DNA of 64,000 nucleotides from Alteribacillus sp. YIM 98480 (GCF_009765375.1 NZ_VTOK01000019.1:387-64386), one strand, 5' to 3'. Shown: positions 7,526 to 17,289, counted from the first letter of the stretch. Program-made: numbers and translations. The notes: generated from the letters alone by a model not told the origin.

Positions 7526-8815
7526 ATGGTAGAAAAACGAACCCCCCTCCCGGTTGCTGAAGCTGTAGAACGAGTGATGAATTATAAAAAAAGACAAGAA
7601 AAAGAATGGGTTCCGCTAGAAAAAGCACATGGCCGTTTTTTGGCTGAAGATTTAAAAGCCGATCATGACGTGCCATCATTTGACCGCTCTCCTTATGACG
7701 GATTTGCTGTTATTGCCGAAGATACAGCCGAGGCATCCCAGGAAAACCCAGCAGTTCTCGAAGTGATCGGTAAAATCGGCGCCGGCTCTGTATTTAAAAA
7801 TGAAGTCAAACGAGGACAAGCCGTGCGGATAATGACCGGAGCCCAAATTCCTGACAGCTGCAATGCTGTCGTTATGCTAGAACTTGTTAAAGAGAAAAAA
7901 GATAATAATAACAACTATATTGAGATCAAACGGTCTTTTAAAGCCGGAGACAATATATCCTTTCAAGGTGAAGATACGAAAGCAGGAGCATCTCTCATCG
8001 ATAAAGGTACCTGTATTACACCGGGCATCAGTGCATTACTTGCTACATTTGGATATGATAAAGTCCCGGCTGCCAAAAAACCTGTTATTGGTATCATTGC
8101 TACAGGAAGTGAACTTTTAGAAGTCAAGGAGCCTCTGCAGCCAGGGAAAATACGTAACAGTAATGCCTATATGATAATGGCTCAAATTGAAAAAGCAGGT
8201 GCAGAACCGAAATATTTTGGCAAATTCAGTGATGATTTTGATGATTGTCTGCGTGCAGTTCAAGACGCCTTGACGGAAGTAGATTTATTAATAACGACAG
8301 GCGGTGTATCTGTCGGTGATTATGACTACATGCCTGCTATTTTAAAAGAATTAAATGCCTCGGTGTTATTTAATAAAGTAGGTATGCGTCCGGGCAGCGT
8401 TACCACCATTGCTGCTATGGAAGACAAGCTTATTTACGGTTTATCTGGAAATCCATCTGCCTGCTATGTCGGCTTTGAGCTTTTTGTTCGTCCGATTGTC
8501 CGCCATTCTTTATTTACTAATAAACCCCATTTAAGAAAATCTAAAGCGGTATTGGGCGCGAGCTTTCCGAAGCCTAACCCGTTCACACGCTTTGTTCGTG
8601 CCAAACTGTTCGATGAGGACGGTCAGTATCAAGCGGTTCCAGCTGGACTTGATAAATCAGGTTCTGTCACTTCTCTTGCTGAAGCGTCTGCTTTAATTGT
8701 TCTTCCTGGAGGTACACGCGGGTATGAAAAAGGAATGATAGTGGACATTTTACTGATCGACGATGAGCAAGGAAGTGAATGGCCATGGGCCAATATTGTC
8801 CCGTCTTACAAATAA
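7526..8815 (+). CDS. moeA: Molybdopterin molybdotransferase MoeA
   Basis: A 429-residue protein that inserts molybdate into adenylated molybdopterin. Visible motifs are SFDRSPYDGFAV near residue 50, RIMTGAQIPDSCNAVVMLE near 95, IGIIATGSEL near 190, LITTGGVSVGDYDYM near 255 and YGLSGNPSACYVGFELF near 310. It starts five bases after moeB and overlaps the downstream mobB by 37 bases in another frame, which indicates tight translational coupling. Confidence 0.97.
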   Translation: MVEKRTPLPVAEAVERVMNYKKRQEKEWVPLEKAHGRFLAEDLKADHDVPSFDRSPYDGFAVIAEDTAEASQENPAVLEVIGKIGAGSVFKNEVKRGQAVRIMTGAQIPDSCNAVVMLELVKEKKDNNNNYIEIKRSFKAGDNISFQGEDTKAGASLIDKGTCITPGISALLATFGYDKVPAAKKPVIGIIATGSELLEVKEPLQPGKIRNSNAYMIMAQIEKAGAEPKYFGKFSDDFDDCLRAVQDALTEVDLLITTGGVSVGDYDYMPAILKELNASVLFNKVGMRPGSVTTIAAMEDKLIYGLSGNPSACYVGFELFVRPIVRHSLFTNKPHLRKSKAVLGASFPKPNPFTRFVRAKLFDEDGQYQAVPAGLDKSGSVTSLAEASALIVLPGGTRGYEKGMIVDILLIDDEQGSEWPWANIVPSYK

Positions 8816-9312
8816 TTGGTTACGAGAACAGCGGAAAAACAACGTTAATGGAAAAGTTAATAAAAAAAAGCAGTTGCAGGGGCCTTCAAGCAGCTTCCGT
8901 AAAACATCATGGCCACGGCGGAGAGCCAGCAACGGAGAAGAACGATAAAGACAGCTCCCGCCACCAGCAGGCTGGGGCCTTCCTTTCCTCTGTAGAAGGA
9001 AGCGGGATGCTGCATCTGCAAGCTTCAACCCATCAGTGGGGCCTAGAGGAAATTATTGAATTATATTATCATTTTCACCCTGATATTATTTTTGTAGAAG
9101 GCTACAAAAATGCCGCTTATCCAAAAGTAGTACTATTGCGTAATCAAGAAGATGAACACCTTCTAGACCAGTGCACAAATGTGATTTGTGCTATTTCTCA
9201 TTATAAAAACACGGGTGAGCAAAAACGCCTGCCGGTGCCACATTTCTTTTTGCAAGACGATGTCGAATATATTGATTATATTTTTCAAAAGGTGAGAAAA
9301 CAAGATGAATAA
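8779..9312 (+). CDS. mobB: Molybdopterin-guanine dinucleotide adapter MobB
   Basis: A 177-residue P-loop protein with GYENSGKTT at about residues 14-22, the SVKHHGHG segment near residue 42, and IIFVEGYKNAAYPKVVLLR near residue 95, all typical of MobB. MobB is a small GTP-binding partner of MobA in making the guanine dinucleotide form of the cofactor; mobA itself is not in the window. It overlaps the end of moeA and the first bases of moaE, consistent with one polycistronic message. Confidence 0.94.
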   Translation: MAMGQYCPVLQIIGYENSGKTTLMEKLIKKSSCRGLQAASVKHHGHGGEPATEKNDKDSSRHQQAGAFLSSVEGSGMLHLQASTHQWGLEEIIELYYHFHPDIIFVEGYKNAAYPKVVLLRNQEDEHLLDQCTNVICAISHYKNTGEQKRLPVPHFFLQDDVEYIDYIFQKVRKQDE

Positions 9313-9781
9313 AGAGAAACGTTTTGAAGTAACGGACCACCCAATATCAACAGAAAATGTTATTCAGAAAGTGACACGTCGTGAGTGCGGAGCTATTACT
9401 ACATTTATCGGAACGGTTCGTGAATTTACTGATGGCAAACGAACTCTTCGCTTAGAGTACCAGGCGTATAAAGATATGGCCGAAAAAATGCTGGCGCAAA
9501 TTGATAAAGAAGTGCAAGAAAAATGGCCGGATGCAAGGAGTGCGATTACCCATCGCACAGGAACGTTAGATATTTCCGATGCAGCTGTCGTCATTGCGGT
9601 GTCATCTCCTCACCGAAAAACAGCATATGAAGCAAATGAATATATTATTGAGCGCATAAAACAGATTGTCCCTATTTGGAAAAAAGAGTATTGGGATGAT
9701 GGATCAGCCTGGATAGGTGATCAGTTAGAAAAAACCCCGTATCCAAAAGGAAAACCCCCGAAAGGAGCAAATGATGATTAA
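9305..9781 (+). CDS. moaE: Molybdopterin synthase catalytic subunit MoaE
   Basis: The 158-residue protein carries the MoaE motifs GAITTFIGTVREFTDGKRT near residues 30-48, LEYQAYKDMAEKML, a central IAVSSPHRKTAYEANEYIIERIKQ and the catalytic-region PIWKKEYWDDGSAWIGD. MoaE forms a heterotetramer with MoaD and transfers two sulfurs to cyclic pyranopterin monophosphate. Its last codons overlap the moaD start. Confidence 0.96.
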   Translation: MNKEKRFEVTDHPISTENVIQKVTRRECGAITTFIGTVREFTDGKRTLRLEYQAYKDMAEKMLAQIDKEVQEKWPDARSAITHRTGTLDISDAAVVIAVSSPHRKTAYEANEYIIERIKQIVPIWKKEYWDDGSAWIGDQLEKTPYPKGKPPKGANDD

Positions 9782-10007
9782 AATATTATTTTTTGCCCGG
9801 TTGCAAGAAGAAATCGGTAAAGACAGTTTGAATATTGAAAAAGCTGGCTTAACCGTCGATCAGTTAAAGCAGTGGCTGGAAAAAGAGCACGGTTTGCAAT
9901 CTCTTGATCAAACCATGGCTGCAGTGAATGAAGATTATGCTGATGGATCGGAAGTGCTTAAAGAAGGAGATACTGTTGCATTGATCCCGCCAGTGAGCGG
10001 CGGATGA
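9771..10007 (+). CDS. moaD: Molybdopterin synthase sulfur carrier MoaD
   Basis: A 78-residue ubiquitin-like protein beginning MIKILFFARLQEEIG and ending ALIPPVSGG. The terminal Gly-Gly is the site adenylated by MoeB and then thiocarboxylated. It overlaps moaE by 11 bases and is followed by an intrinsic terminator, so it ends the operon. Confidence 0.96.
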   Translation: MMIKILFFARLQEEIGKDSLNIEKAGLTVDQLKQWLEKEHGLQSLDQTMAAVNEDYADGSEVLKEGDTVALIPPVSGG

Positions 10008-10025
10008 GATCTAGTACGCCCATTG

Positions 10026-10064
10026 AAGAAGGTATGGAGATCCTTTCTCCATGCCTTCTTTTTT
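10026..10064 (+). terminator. Intrinsic terminator of the moa operon
   Basis: An inverted repeat (GAAGGTATGGAGA / TCTCCATGCCTTC, one mismatch) with a short loop is followed by TTTTTT on the plus strand, about 20 bases after the moaD stop. Confidence 0.9.
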
Positions 10065-10076
10065 GCACTTTAGAAA

Positions 10077-10141
10077 GTTTAACTTTGTTAAAGGTTCAAA
10101 GTATAAGCGCCATAGGACTCGGAGACAAGTCGAGTTCTAGG
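10077..10141 (+). repeat. Dispersed hairpin element, forward copy 3 (short hairpin)
   Basis: It carries the family head AACTTTGTTAAAGGTTCAAA followed by GTATAAG and GGACTCGGAGACAAGTCGAG. The outer AAAACT/AGTTTT arms are reduced compared with the copies at 5007 and 45757. Confidence 0.65.
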
Positions 10142-10189
10142 ATTGCAGGAAACAGCGGCGATGGTGATTGATAGAAAGCATCATAGGGG

Positions 10190-10283
10190 GGTAATTTCCA
10201 GTCAATTTCCAACACTATCCGAATTTGCCGATTTACTCGCCGTTTTGAACCAAATACTAGCCAAAAACGTCGTTTTACTCGCC
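10190..10283. repeat. 21-nt periodic array, TTTACTCGCC class
   Basis: Related 10-mers TTTACTCGCC, AATACTAGCC and TTTACTCGCC start at 10232, 10253 and 10274, exactly 21 bases apart, and a weaker AACACTATCC sits one period upstream at 10211. Read on the minus strand the array is open and gives heptads beginning LAS. I see no start signal that makes it a gene. Confidence 0.6.
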
Positions 10284-10294
10284 AATGCTGCTTA

Positions 10295-10329
10295 TAAAAA
10301 AAGAACCACCCCAAAGCTGGAGTGGTTCA
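10295..10329 (-). terminator. Intrinsic terminator of the opuA operon
   Basis: On the minus strand GAACCACTCC and GGGGTGGTTC form a stem with a five-base loop followed by TTTTTTT, just downstream of the opuAC stop. Confidence 0.9.
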
Positions 10330-10337
10330 GAAAAATT

Positions 10338-11297
10338 TTATTGAAGATCTTCGATGGAATCAGCTTCCACGTATTCTGGTACAACTAGACCGATTTTTGC
10401 ACCTTCTAGGTTTGCACCAAGATCTTCGAATTCTCCCTCATAGTCGTTGTAATATTGTTCGTGTGTTGCTGGGAGCCATGCTGCTACCATTGCATCTGCT
10501 TCATCTTCGGCAACTGCACCAAACATAATCGGTGCTTCCATTGAATTTGTCTCGACTTCATACCCAAGATCAGACAATACAGTTGCCACGACATTGGTAG
10601 AAGCAATTTCAGAATCCCAAGCTACAAATGCGAAAGTGATTTGTTCACCATCTACTTCTTCGACACCTTCTGTCCATTCGGAAACCATGTCTTCATTTTC
10701 ATCTACCCAAGCACGGGCAGCCTCTTCTGGTTCGGTTCCTTCATTAACTTCGAGCATGACTTCTTCCATATCCTCGCCTTCCCAATAGAAGTTATCGAGA
10801 ACCTGATAAGCTTCCGGCATATCCGCTTCCAAATCGCTTCTTACAAGGGTATGAATGTCTTCTGCTTCACCAAAAGACCCTTCAGGATCTTCGAGATATT
10901 TCAAGTCATGAACGGCAAACTTCCAATGCGGGTTCCAGCCTGTTACGATAATAGGCTCTTCATTGGCAATTGCATCATCTAACGCACTGGTCATAGCAGC
11001 CGAAGAACTTGGCTGTACGCTCCAGTCTTCTAATTCATAATCTTCAATAGCTTGCTCTGCTGCTGCCATAACACCTGCACCAGCATCAATTCCAGTAATG
11101 GTGTAATCTACTTCTTCTCCGATATTGCCTGCTGCTTCTTCTTCGTTACTTCCTTCATCTGCACCGTTTTCTTCTGTTTCTTCTGGTGCCTCTCCTTCTG
11201 TGGTATCTTCTTCGTCTTCCTCTGCCCCGCATGCTGCAAGTACAAGAGACAAGGAAAGCCCTGCAGCTATACCTGCTCTTTTCCAAGTCTTCATCAT
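10338..11297 (-). CDS. opuAC: Glycine betaine-binding lipoprotein OpuAC
   Basis: A 319-residue lipoprotein with signal peptide ending LAAC (Cys at about residue 23) and a very acidic linker. The mature domain (VDYTITGIDAGAGVMAAAEQAIEDYEL, then IIVTGWNPHWKFAVHDLKYLEDP) matches the OpuAC family of glycine betaine/proline betaine binding proteins. The Trp residues in TGWNPHWKF and in AFVAWDSEIAS are expected to form the aromatic cage for the trimethylammonium group. It is the third gene of an opuAA-opuAB-opuAC operon; AGGAGTG precedes the start. Confidence 0.95.
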   Translation of the reverse strand: MMKTWKRAGIAAGLSLSLVLAACGAEEDEEDTTEGEAPEETEENGADEGSNEEEAAGNIGEEVDYTITGIDAGAGVMAAAEQAIEDYELEDWSVQPSSSAAMTSALDDAIANEEPIIVTGWNPHWKFAVHDLKYLEDPEGSFGEAEDIHTLVRSDLEADMPEAYQVLDNFYWEGEDMEEVMLEVNEGTEPEEAARAWVDENEDMVSEWTEGVEEVDGEQITFAFVAWDSEIASTNVVATVLSDLGYEVETNSMEAPIMFGAVAEDEADAMVAAWLPATHEQYYNDYEGEFEDLGANLEGAKIGLVVPEYVEADSIEDLQ

Positions 11298-11370
11298 GAT
11301 TGACCCACTCCTTATAAAAATATTATATATGTTTACTCTTGTTCTTTTTATAAAACAAGAGATAAACGCC

Positions 11371-12204
11371 TTATTTGTCCTTGCTTAAGCTTTGCGTTAA
11401 GCGATCAAGAATAATAGCGAGAATAACGATGGCAAAACCGGCTTCAAAGCCTCCGCCTGCATCATTACGGCCAACCGCATAATAAACGGCTGTTCCAAGA
11501 CCGCCTGCTCCGATCATCGAAGCAATGACAACCATCGATAAAGCGAGCATAATTGTCTGGTTAATCCCAGCCATGATGGTCACCTTCGCCATTGGAAGCT
11601 GTACTTTAAACAGCTTTTGACTAGCAGTAGAACCAAATGCATCTGCTGCTTCTATCGCTTCGGTAGATACTTGACGAATCCCCAAATTCGTCAACCGGAT
11701 CGTCGGCGGCATAGCAAAAATAACAGAAGCGACTACACCCGGTACTTCCCCTATACCAAAGAAAGCAACCGCCGGAATTAAGTATACAAATGCGGGCATC
11801 GTCTGCATAAAATCAAGTACTGGTTTAATAATGTTTTCTACGATATCGTTTTTCGCCATCCAAATCCCAAATGGAACACCCACAACTACAGAAATTAAGG
11901 AAGCAGATATCACAATCGCAAGCGTCAATACCATGTCTTCCCAATACCCCATATTATCAATGAGAAAAAGTCCAAGAAACACAAAGAATGTAAGCCCTGT
12001 TTTTCTCCCTGCAAACCAAAACGTAAGGGCACTAATTAAAACAATTAAAATCCATGAAGGTAAAAAACCAATTGTCGCTGCTAAGCTTTCAATGATGGCA
12101 TCAATTAATCCCGTTAATGTATCAAACAAGAAATCAGCGTTTTTTAACCAATCAACAAACGCATCTATCCAGTCGGCTAACGGTAGTCTAGGAAGGAAGT
12201 CCAT
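11371..12204 (-). CDS. opuAB: Glycine betaine ABC transporter permease OpuAB
   Basis: A 277-residue inner-membrane permease with several hydrophobic helices and the EAA-type cytoplasmic loop [32 protein letters not shown] around residues 180-210. It belongs to the ProW/OpuAB family that carries betaine across the membrane for osmoprotection. The frame is open to 12219, but the ATG at 12204 has GAGGTGG seven bases upstream and is the better start. It overlaps the end of opuAA by about 17 bases, which suggests translational coupling. Confidence 0.94.
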   Translation of the reverse strand: MDFLPRLPLADWIDAFVDWLKNADFLFDTLTGLIDAIIESLAATIGFLPSWILIVLISALTFWFAGRKTGLTFFVFLGLFLIDNMGYWEDMVLTLAIVISASLISVVVGVPFGIWMAKNDIVENIIKPVLDFMQTMPAFVYLIPAVAFFGIGEVPGVVASVIFAMPPTIRLTNLGIRQVSTEAIEAADAFGSTASQKLFKVQLPMAKVTIMAGINQTIMLALSMVVIASMIGAGGLGTAVYYAVGRNDAGGGFEAGFAIVILAIILDRLTQSLSKDK

Positions 12205-13390
12205 CTTGTTCCACCTCACTTCCGGACAATGCCGCTATGACCGTGCCACGAACGACAACGCCTTTTAATTTTCCTTCTTCAACAACAGCTACCGGTACAT
12301 TTGTATAGGTAAGCAAGTTCATAATGTCTCTTAGTACCGTATCTTTTGCTGCAGTCGGAACATCGGTCTGAATAATTTCTTTTATGTTGTCTTTTCCTTC
12401 CTTCACCAAGCGGGATACATCATCTGCATGGATAATGCCTTTTAACTTTCTGTCCCTATTGGTAACATAAATGCTGGAAATTTTTGCATCTCTCATCCGC
12501 TGCAATGCAACTCGCGGTCCTTCTTTATCCATGTTCACAGATTCCGCACGCGACATCACGTTTTCTACCGTGAAAACTTTTGAACGGTCTACATCTTCTA
12601 CGAATTTTTCTACGTATTCATTTTCTGGATTCGTGAGAATTTCTTCAGGGGTACCGATCTGAACGATGGCCCCATCTTTCATGATGGTAATACGATCTCC
12701 TATGCGGAGAGCTTCATCCAAGTCATGGGTAATAAACACGATCGTTTTTTTCATTTTCGTTTGCAAATCGAGCAGTTCATCCTGCATATCTTTACGAATA
12801 AGCGGATCAAGTGCGGAAAATGCTTCATCCATTAATAAGATGTCCGGATCATTTGCAAGCGCTCTAGCCAATCCAACACGCTGCTGCATTCCTCCAGACA
12901 ACTCGTCAGGATACATATTTTCATAGCCTTTTAGACCAACCAGTTCAAGCGCGTTAAATGCTTTTTGTCTTCTTTCTTCTCTATCTTCTCCTTGAACTTC
13001 AAGTCCGTATTCTACGTTGCTGAGTACAGTTCGGAAAGGAAACAACCCAAATTTTTGGAAAACCATACTCATTTTCTTGCGGCGGGCTTCTCGCAATGTT
13101 TTGTCATCCATAGTAGACAAGTCTTCTCCGTCTACCCAGACATTCCCGGAAGTAGGATTAATCAAACGGTTTAATAAACGAACGAGGGTTGATTTCCCGC
13201 TTCCTGAAAGCCCCATAATAACAAAAATTTCTCCATCTTCAACGGAAAAAGAAGCACGGTTAACCCCCACCGTATTTCCTGTTTCTCTTAAAATGTCGTC
13301 TTTGCTTTTATTTTGCTCAAGCAGCTCTAGTGCCTTTTTTGGCTTTTTACCAAAAACTTTCGTAAGGCCGTCAACTTTTAACTTGGCCAC
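12188..13390 (-). CDS. opuAA: Glycine betaine ABC transporter ATP-binding subunit OpuAA
   Basis: The protein has the OpuAA-type N-terminal extension, the Walker A GLSGSGKS near residue 65, ABC signature LSGGMQQR near residue 165, Walker [15 protein letters not shown] near residue 185, and two C-terminal CBS domains (about residues 275-395) that sense ionic strength in OpuA. I place the start at GTG 13390, which has GAGGTG upstream, rather than at the ATG 13405, which has no ribosome binding site. It is first in the opuA operon. Confidence 0.95.
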   Translation of the reverse strand: MAKLKVDGLTKVFGKKPKKALELLEQNKSKDDILRETGNTVGVNRASFSVEDGEIFVIMGLSGSGKSTLVRLLNRLINPTSGNVWVDGEDLSTMDDKTLREARRKKMSMVFQKFGLFPFRTVLSNVEYGLEVQGEDREERRQKAFNALELVGLKGYENMYPDELSGGMQQRVGLARALANDPDILLMDEAFSALDPLIRKDMQDELLDLQTKMKKTIVFITHDLDEALRIGDRITIMKDGAIVQIGTPEEILTNPENEYVEKFVEDVDRSKVFTVENVMSRAESVNMDKEGPRVALQRMRDAKISSIYVTNRDRKLKGIIHADDVSRLVKEGKDNIKEIIQTDVPTAAKDTVLRDIMNLLTYTNVPVAVVEEGKLKGVVVRGTVIAALSGSEVEQDGLPS

Positions 13391-13440
13391 CCCTATACAC
13401 CTCATTTAATCGATTTGCGTTCAAATAAATTACTTTCCTC

Positions 13441-13469
13441 ACTATACGGGAATAGGGAAAAAGTAGCAA
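13441..13469 (-). promoter_or_regulatory. Sigma-A promoter of the opuA operon
   Basis: On the minus strand TTGCTA (13469-13464) and TATAGT (13446-13441) are separated by 17 bp, about 50 bases upstream of the opuAA start. Confidence 0.7.
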
Positions 13470-13485
13470 ATCTTATTTATCGTTA

Positions 13486-13521
13486 ATACAGTTTGTTTGA
13501 ATCGTAAAGTTTAAACTGTAT
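13486..13521. promoter_or_regulatory. Candidate GbsR-type operator between opuAA and its regulator
   Basis: Arms ATACAGTTT and AAACTGTAT are exact inverted repeats separated by 18 bases, and a 10-bp palindrome AGTTTAAACT overlaps the right arm. The site lies just upstream of the opuA -35 box and between the two divergent genes, as expected for a regulator that controls both. Confidence 0.6.
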
Positions 13522-13658
13522 GAAATTTATTTGCTTATATCTATTAATGTCTTCCTATTTCGACATATTTCCTGTTTTTCTTTCACTTTTACTATCTTCT
13601 CTTATTTCTGTTAGACTTTTTTCAACTGGACTAAAAGCAGGAAAGGAGGTTTTGATTA

Positions 13659-14210
13659 ATGGATGAATCCAATAAAAAGAACTCATATGAGTGGGAAAAG
13701 CTTCAAAATACAAGACACCATTTTATCTCGGTCATGGCACAAAATATGGGTCTGTACGGCATTTCAGAAACGAATGGGAGATTATACGGAACCGTGTTAT
13801 TTTCCGAAGCACCAATGACGTTAGACAGCATGAGCAAGGCTCTTGAGATGAGCAAAACGAGTATGAGCACCGGTGTTCGTGCCTTGAGTGATGCATGTAT
13901 GCTGTCGAGGGTCTGGGAAAAAGGCGTGCGTAAAGATTTGTATCAAACCGAGGATGATTGGTATAAATCTTTTATTTCTGTGTTTGTGAACCGCTGGCGA
14001 GAAGCAACTGATAATAACCATAATGCCGCCTTAGAAGCGATTGACGAGTTGAAGGAAATAAACAAACAAACCGATGATGTTTCGTTACAAGAACAAATAG
14101 AAACGGATATTAACAAACTTCAACAAGCTGTTAAATATTACAGTTGGCTCGATGAAGTGATTGCTCTTTTTGAAAACGGAGATATTTTTCAAATTGTTGA
14201 ACAAAAATGA
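13659..14210 (+). CDS. GbsR/OpcR-family transcriptional regulator of osmoprotectant uptake
   Basis: A 183-residue MarR-like winged-helix protein. The sequence MGLYGISETNGRLYGTVLFSE and the helix-turn-helix region MTLDSMSKALEMSKTSMSTGVRALSD are typical of the GbsR family, whose Bacillus members repress betaine uptake and choline-to-betaine genes in response to choline or osmotic state. It is divergent from opuA with a shared 268-bp control region that holds an inverted repeat. A C-terminal helical region (from about residue 110) would carry the dimer interface. AGGAGG precedes the ATG. Confidence 0.88.
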   Translation: MDESNKKNSYEWEKLQNTRHHFISVMAQNMGLYGISETNGRLYGTVLFSEAPMTLDSMSKALEMSKTSMSTGVRALSDACMLSRVWEKGVRKDLYQTEDDWYKSFISVFVNRWREATDNNHNAALEAIDELKEINKQTDDVSLQEQIETDINKLQQAVKYYSWLDEVIALFENGDIFQIVEQK

Positions 14211-14256
14211 TATGATGGTAGTATGTTCCAATTCTGATGAGAAAGGGCGGTTTAGA

Positions 14257-14784
14257 ATGGATTACAAAGATATTATTCGAAACCGGCGTGAAATCACAAG
14301 CTACCTGGACAAAAACATTCCGGATAAAGTGATGAAAGAATTATTGGACGCTGCTGTGCTTGCGCCTTCTGGCAATAATTTACCGTCTCGTGAATTTATT
14401 GTGGTGCAAAACAAGGATATGCTTCAACATTTGGAAGGTGCAAGCCCATTTATACCGTGGATGAATGAGGTAAAAGGTGCGATCGTCGTAACGGGCAGGC
14501 CCGATATTAGTAAATACTGGCTTCAGGATGCTTCGATTGCTTGCAGCTTCATTTGGCTTGCTGCTGTAGACAACGGACTTGGTTCGGCGTTTGGAGCCAT
14601 TTATCATGCGCAGGATCAAGAAGAATCAAGAAAAAGAGAGGGATATGTCCGTAAAGCATTATCCATTCCTGATGACAGGCGTATCGTCGCTATTTTAGGA
14701 TTAGGATACCCTGCTGAGCATCCAGGACAAAAAAAGCCGCCAGAACATAGTGAACTTGTCCATTATGGAATTTTTAATCAATGA
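14257..14784 (+). CDS. Nitroreductase-family oxidoreductase
   Basis: The 175-residue product begins MDYKDIIRNRREITSYLDKNI and has the FMN-binding features RNRRE, LAPSGNNLPSREFIVV and a C-terminal VAILGLGYPAE. These define the nitroreductase-like FMN enzymes that reduce nitro groups, quinones or flavins with NAD(P)H. The ATG at 14257 follows a GAAAGGGCGG ribosome binding site; the longer upstream frame overlaps the regulator gene and is unlikely to be used. It may be cotranscribed with the GbsR-like gene. The substrate is unknown. Confidence 0.85.
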   Translation: MDYKDIIRNRREITSYLDKNIPDKVMKELLDAAVLAPSGNNLPSREFIVVQNKDMLQHLEGASPFIPWMNEVKGAIVVTGRPDISKYWLQDASIACSFIWLAAVDNGLGSAFGAIYHAQDQEESRKREGYVRKALSIPDDRRIVAILGLGYPAEHPGQKKPPEHSELVHYGIFNQ

Positions 14785-15279
14785 TTTCCTATTATGATAA
14801 GGAGCTGCCACCATTACGACAGAGAGTGGATAGCTCCCTATATTAGAGGAAGTACAAATAGTTTCCATGCGACGTTCCGATTGAACAGCCGATAAAAGAG
14901 CGACCACACGCCATTTCTATAAAGACTGTTCTTACAAAAGACATTATCTCTAGCTTTTGGAAGCTCACCCTGGCTTTTTCCTTCACTGACGATCTCTAAG
15001 GAAAATAAAGCAAACAGCGATATTATTACCCAATCACAAAAGCACCAAGAATAGATATATCTTTTCTTATCGAATCTATCACCTTTGCCTGCGATTGGCT
15101 CTTTATCTAACCTCCCCCATTGCATTCTTTTCTCGATGTGACCAGATAATTTAATTAAGACAATATTCCTAATTCTTTTTTACACCAAGATAATTTCCGG
15201 ATTCCAAATTATTCCTTTCAAAACCCATCCTTTTTTCCTAAAATAAACATTGATTGGAAAATTTTACAGGAGGGATTGC
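14785..15279. other. 495-bp intergenic region
   Basis: A hairpin with arms GGAGCT-CCAC and GTGG-AGCTCC (about 14801-14838) follows the nitroreductase but lacks a T-run. A 95-codon minus-strand frame (14838-15125) has no clear ribosome binding site and resembles no family I know; it may be a gene remnant or chance. Nothing else was seen apart from the AGGAGGG site of the next gene. Confidence 0.5.
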
Positions 15280-17175
15280 ATGGGTAATAAGAGGACCATC
15301 GGCTGGTGTGCTGCTGCACTATTATCAATTTTACCAATAAGCGAGGCATCAGCGGCAGAAGAGATTTCTCGTGATGAGTTCATCAAAGAACTAATGGACA
15401 CGATGGATGTCCCTGTCGACAGTTGGGAAGTGGAAGAAACACATTTCAACGATGTCGACGAGGAGTTTGCTCCATATGCAGAAGCTGCGTTAGAACTAGG
15501 CATTACAAACGGCTGGACAGAAAAAGAATTTGGAACGGAGAAATCAGTTACTGGCAGCCAGGCCCTGCTCCTTTCGCTGCGCGCTCTTCAATTGGAAAAC
15601 GCAAATAACATGTACGACAGTGCTATTAAAAATGGAAAACATCGTGGTAAAGCTGCTCAGCTAGGTCTTCTGCAAAACTATGAAAGTGGGCCGTTTCGCC
15701 CTAACCATCCTATTACTGAAGAACAAATGGACGAGCTGTTTGATCGATATGAAAACAATTTTGAGAGACTAACTTTTGTACATACCAACGATGTACATGG
15801 ACGTCTTGCTGCCGATGAAGAAAACGGAGAAATGGGTTTAGCTAAAATTGCAACGATTGCAGACAAGATAGAAAATGAAAGTAAAAGTAGTCTAGTAGTA
15901 GATCTTGGTGATGCTTTTCACGGAACAAATGTCGTGAATTTCAATGAAGGCGAAGCGGCAGCAGACATAATGAATGAAATCGGGTATGACGCCTTAACTG
16001 CCGGAAACCATGATTTCAATTACGGATATGAACGATTGCTGGAATTAGATGATAGGACTGATTTTCCTGTGTTAAGCGGCAATGTCGTTTACACAGAATC
16101 CGGGGAGGAATTTTTAACTTCCACTCATCAAGTAAAGGTTTTGGATAAAACAATTGCGCTCGTAGGGCTAACTGCAGCAGATACGCCTATAAGCACGCAT
16201 CCTGACAATGTAGATGGATTAACATTTGAAGACGAGGTTGATGCTGCCCATGAGCTCGTTGAGGAAGCCGAAAAAGAGGCTGATCATGTTGTTCTTTTAA
16301 CCCATAACGGTTACTCCGTCGATCAGGAAATTGCAGAAAAAGTGGACGGAATTGACTTAATCCTGGGTGGACACAGTCATACGAGGATAGAGTCACCTGA
16401 AAAACATGGAGATACTTTTATTTCTCAAGCTTATGAACACAGTAAAGCAGCCGGTATCACTCATATGGTTTTTCATAATAATGAACTCCTAACCGTAAAT
16501 GGGCATCTCATACGTGATCATGAAGAATTAGAGCCAGATCCTGAAGTCGAGCAAACTATATCAACCTATGAAAAGGAAGTAGAGGAGCAGTTAAGTGAAG
16601 TAATTGGTACGATTGATACAACGCTTGATGGAACACGAGAATTAGTGCGTACCCAGGAAACCAACCTTGGCAACCTCGTGACAGATGCCATGCGGGAGAT
16701 GACAGATGCTGATATAGCTATTACAAATGGCGGAGGAATCCGTGATAATATGGAAGCAGGTGATGTGACGCTTCAAGATGTGCTGACTGCTTTTCCATTC
16801 CCAAATACAGTAGTTGCCATTGAATTGACCGGTGAGCAAATTATAGAAGCCATTGAACACGGCATTAGAATGTATCCAGAACAGAACGGAGGTTTTCCGC
16901 ATATATCTGGAGCTCAGTTTACGTTTGACCCTTCACAAGAACCAGGAGCTAGAATTCAAGAGTTCACTATAAATGGTGAAACTCTCGATGAACATGAAAC
17001 GTATGTGGCAGCGACCAACGACTTTTTGGCAGCAGGTGGTGACGGCTATGAAAGCTTCACTGAGGGAGAAACCATCTTTGAATCCGGCGAAGTACTTAGT
17101 GATGTAATCAGTGAGTATATTACAGCTGGAAAGACTATTCCAGAAGTAGATGGACGTATTATTTCCCTTGACTAA
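15280..17175 (+). CDS. Secreted SLH-type 5'-nucleotidase / UshA-like phosphoesterase
   Basis: A 631-residue exported protein. Residues 1-26 form a signal peptide ending ASAAEE. Residues about 30-155 resemble S-layer homology modules (for example FNDVDEEFAPYAEAALELGITNG), which bind cell-wall polymer. The metallophosphatase domain follows from LTFVHTNDVHGRL near residue 165, with DLGDAFHG, AGNHDFNYG and GGHSHTRI supplying metal ligands. A 5'-nucleotidase C-terminal domain (NLGNLVTDAMREM, NGGGIRDNMEAG, TNDFLAAGGDGYE) completes it. It probably dephosphorylates extracellular nucleotides at the cell surface. The ATG at 15280 is chosen for its AGGAGGG site and because the signal peptide begins there. 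Confidence 0.92.
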   Translation: MGNKRTIGWCAAALLSILPISEASAAEEISRDEFIKELMDTMDVPVDSWEVEETHFNDVDEEFAPYAEAALELGITNGWTEKEFGTEKSVTGSQALLLSLRALQLENANNMYDSAIKNGKHRGKAAQLGLLQNYESGPFRPNHPITEEQMDELFDRYENNFERLTFVHTNDVHGRLAADEENGEMGLAKIATIADKIENESKSSLVVDLGDAFHGTNVVNFNEGEAAADIMNEIGYDALTAGNHDFNYGYERLLELDDRTDFPVLSGNVVYTESGEEFLTSTHQVKVLDKTIALVGLTAADTPISTHPDNVDGLTFEDEVDAAHELVEEAEKEADHVVLLTHNGYSVDQEIAEKVDGIDLILGGHSHTRIESPEKHGDTFISQAYEHSKAAGITHMVFHNNELLTVNGHLIRDHEELEPDPEVEQTISTYEKEVEEQLSEVIGTIDTTLDGTRELVRTQETNLGNLVTDAMREMTDADIAITNGGGIRDNMEAGDVTLQDVLTAFPFPNTVVAIELTGEQIIEAIEHGIRMYPEQNGGFPHISGAQFTFDPSQEPGARIQEFTINGETLDEHETYVAATNDFLAAGGDGYESFTEGETIFESGEVLSDVISEYITAGKTIPEVDGRIISLD

Positions 17176-17183
17176 TAGAACCG

Positions 17184-17229
17184 GAAAAAGGGTGTCCTTA
17201 CGTTACTAAAGGGCACCCTTCTTTTAGAA
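17184..17229 (+). terminator. Intrinsic terminator after the 5'-nucleotidase
   Basis: AAGGGTGTCCTT and AAAGGGCACCCTT form a stem over an eight-base loop, followed by CTTTT, ten bases after the stop codon. Confidence 0.85.
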
Positions 17230-17289
17230 TCTCCGCGTCCAGTACTATACATAGTTCCAACGGAGACATGAATCTAAACATTTAAAAAC

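Noticed and set aside
14838-15125. 95-codon minus-strand ORF as a gene
   Set aside because: There is no clear ribosome binding site, composition is unusual (many Trp, Cys and Lys), and no family resemblance was found.
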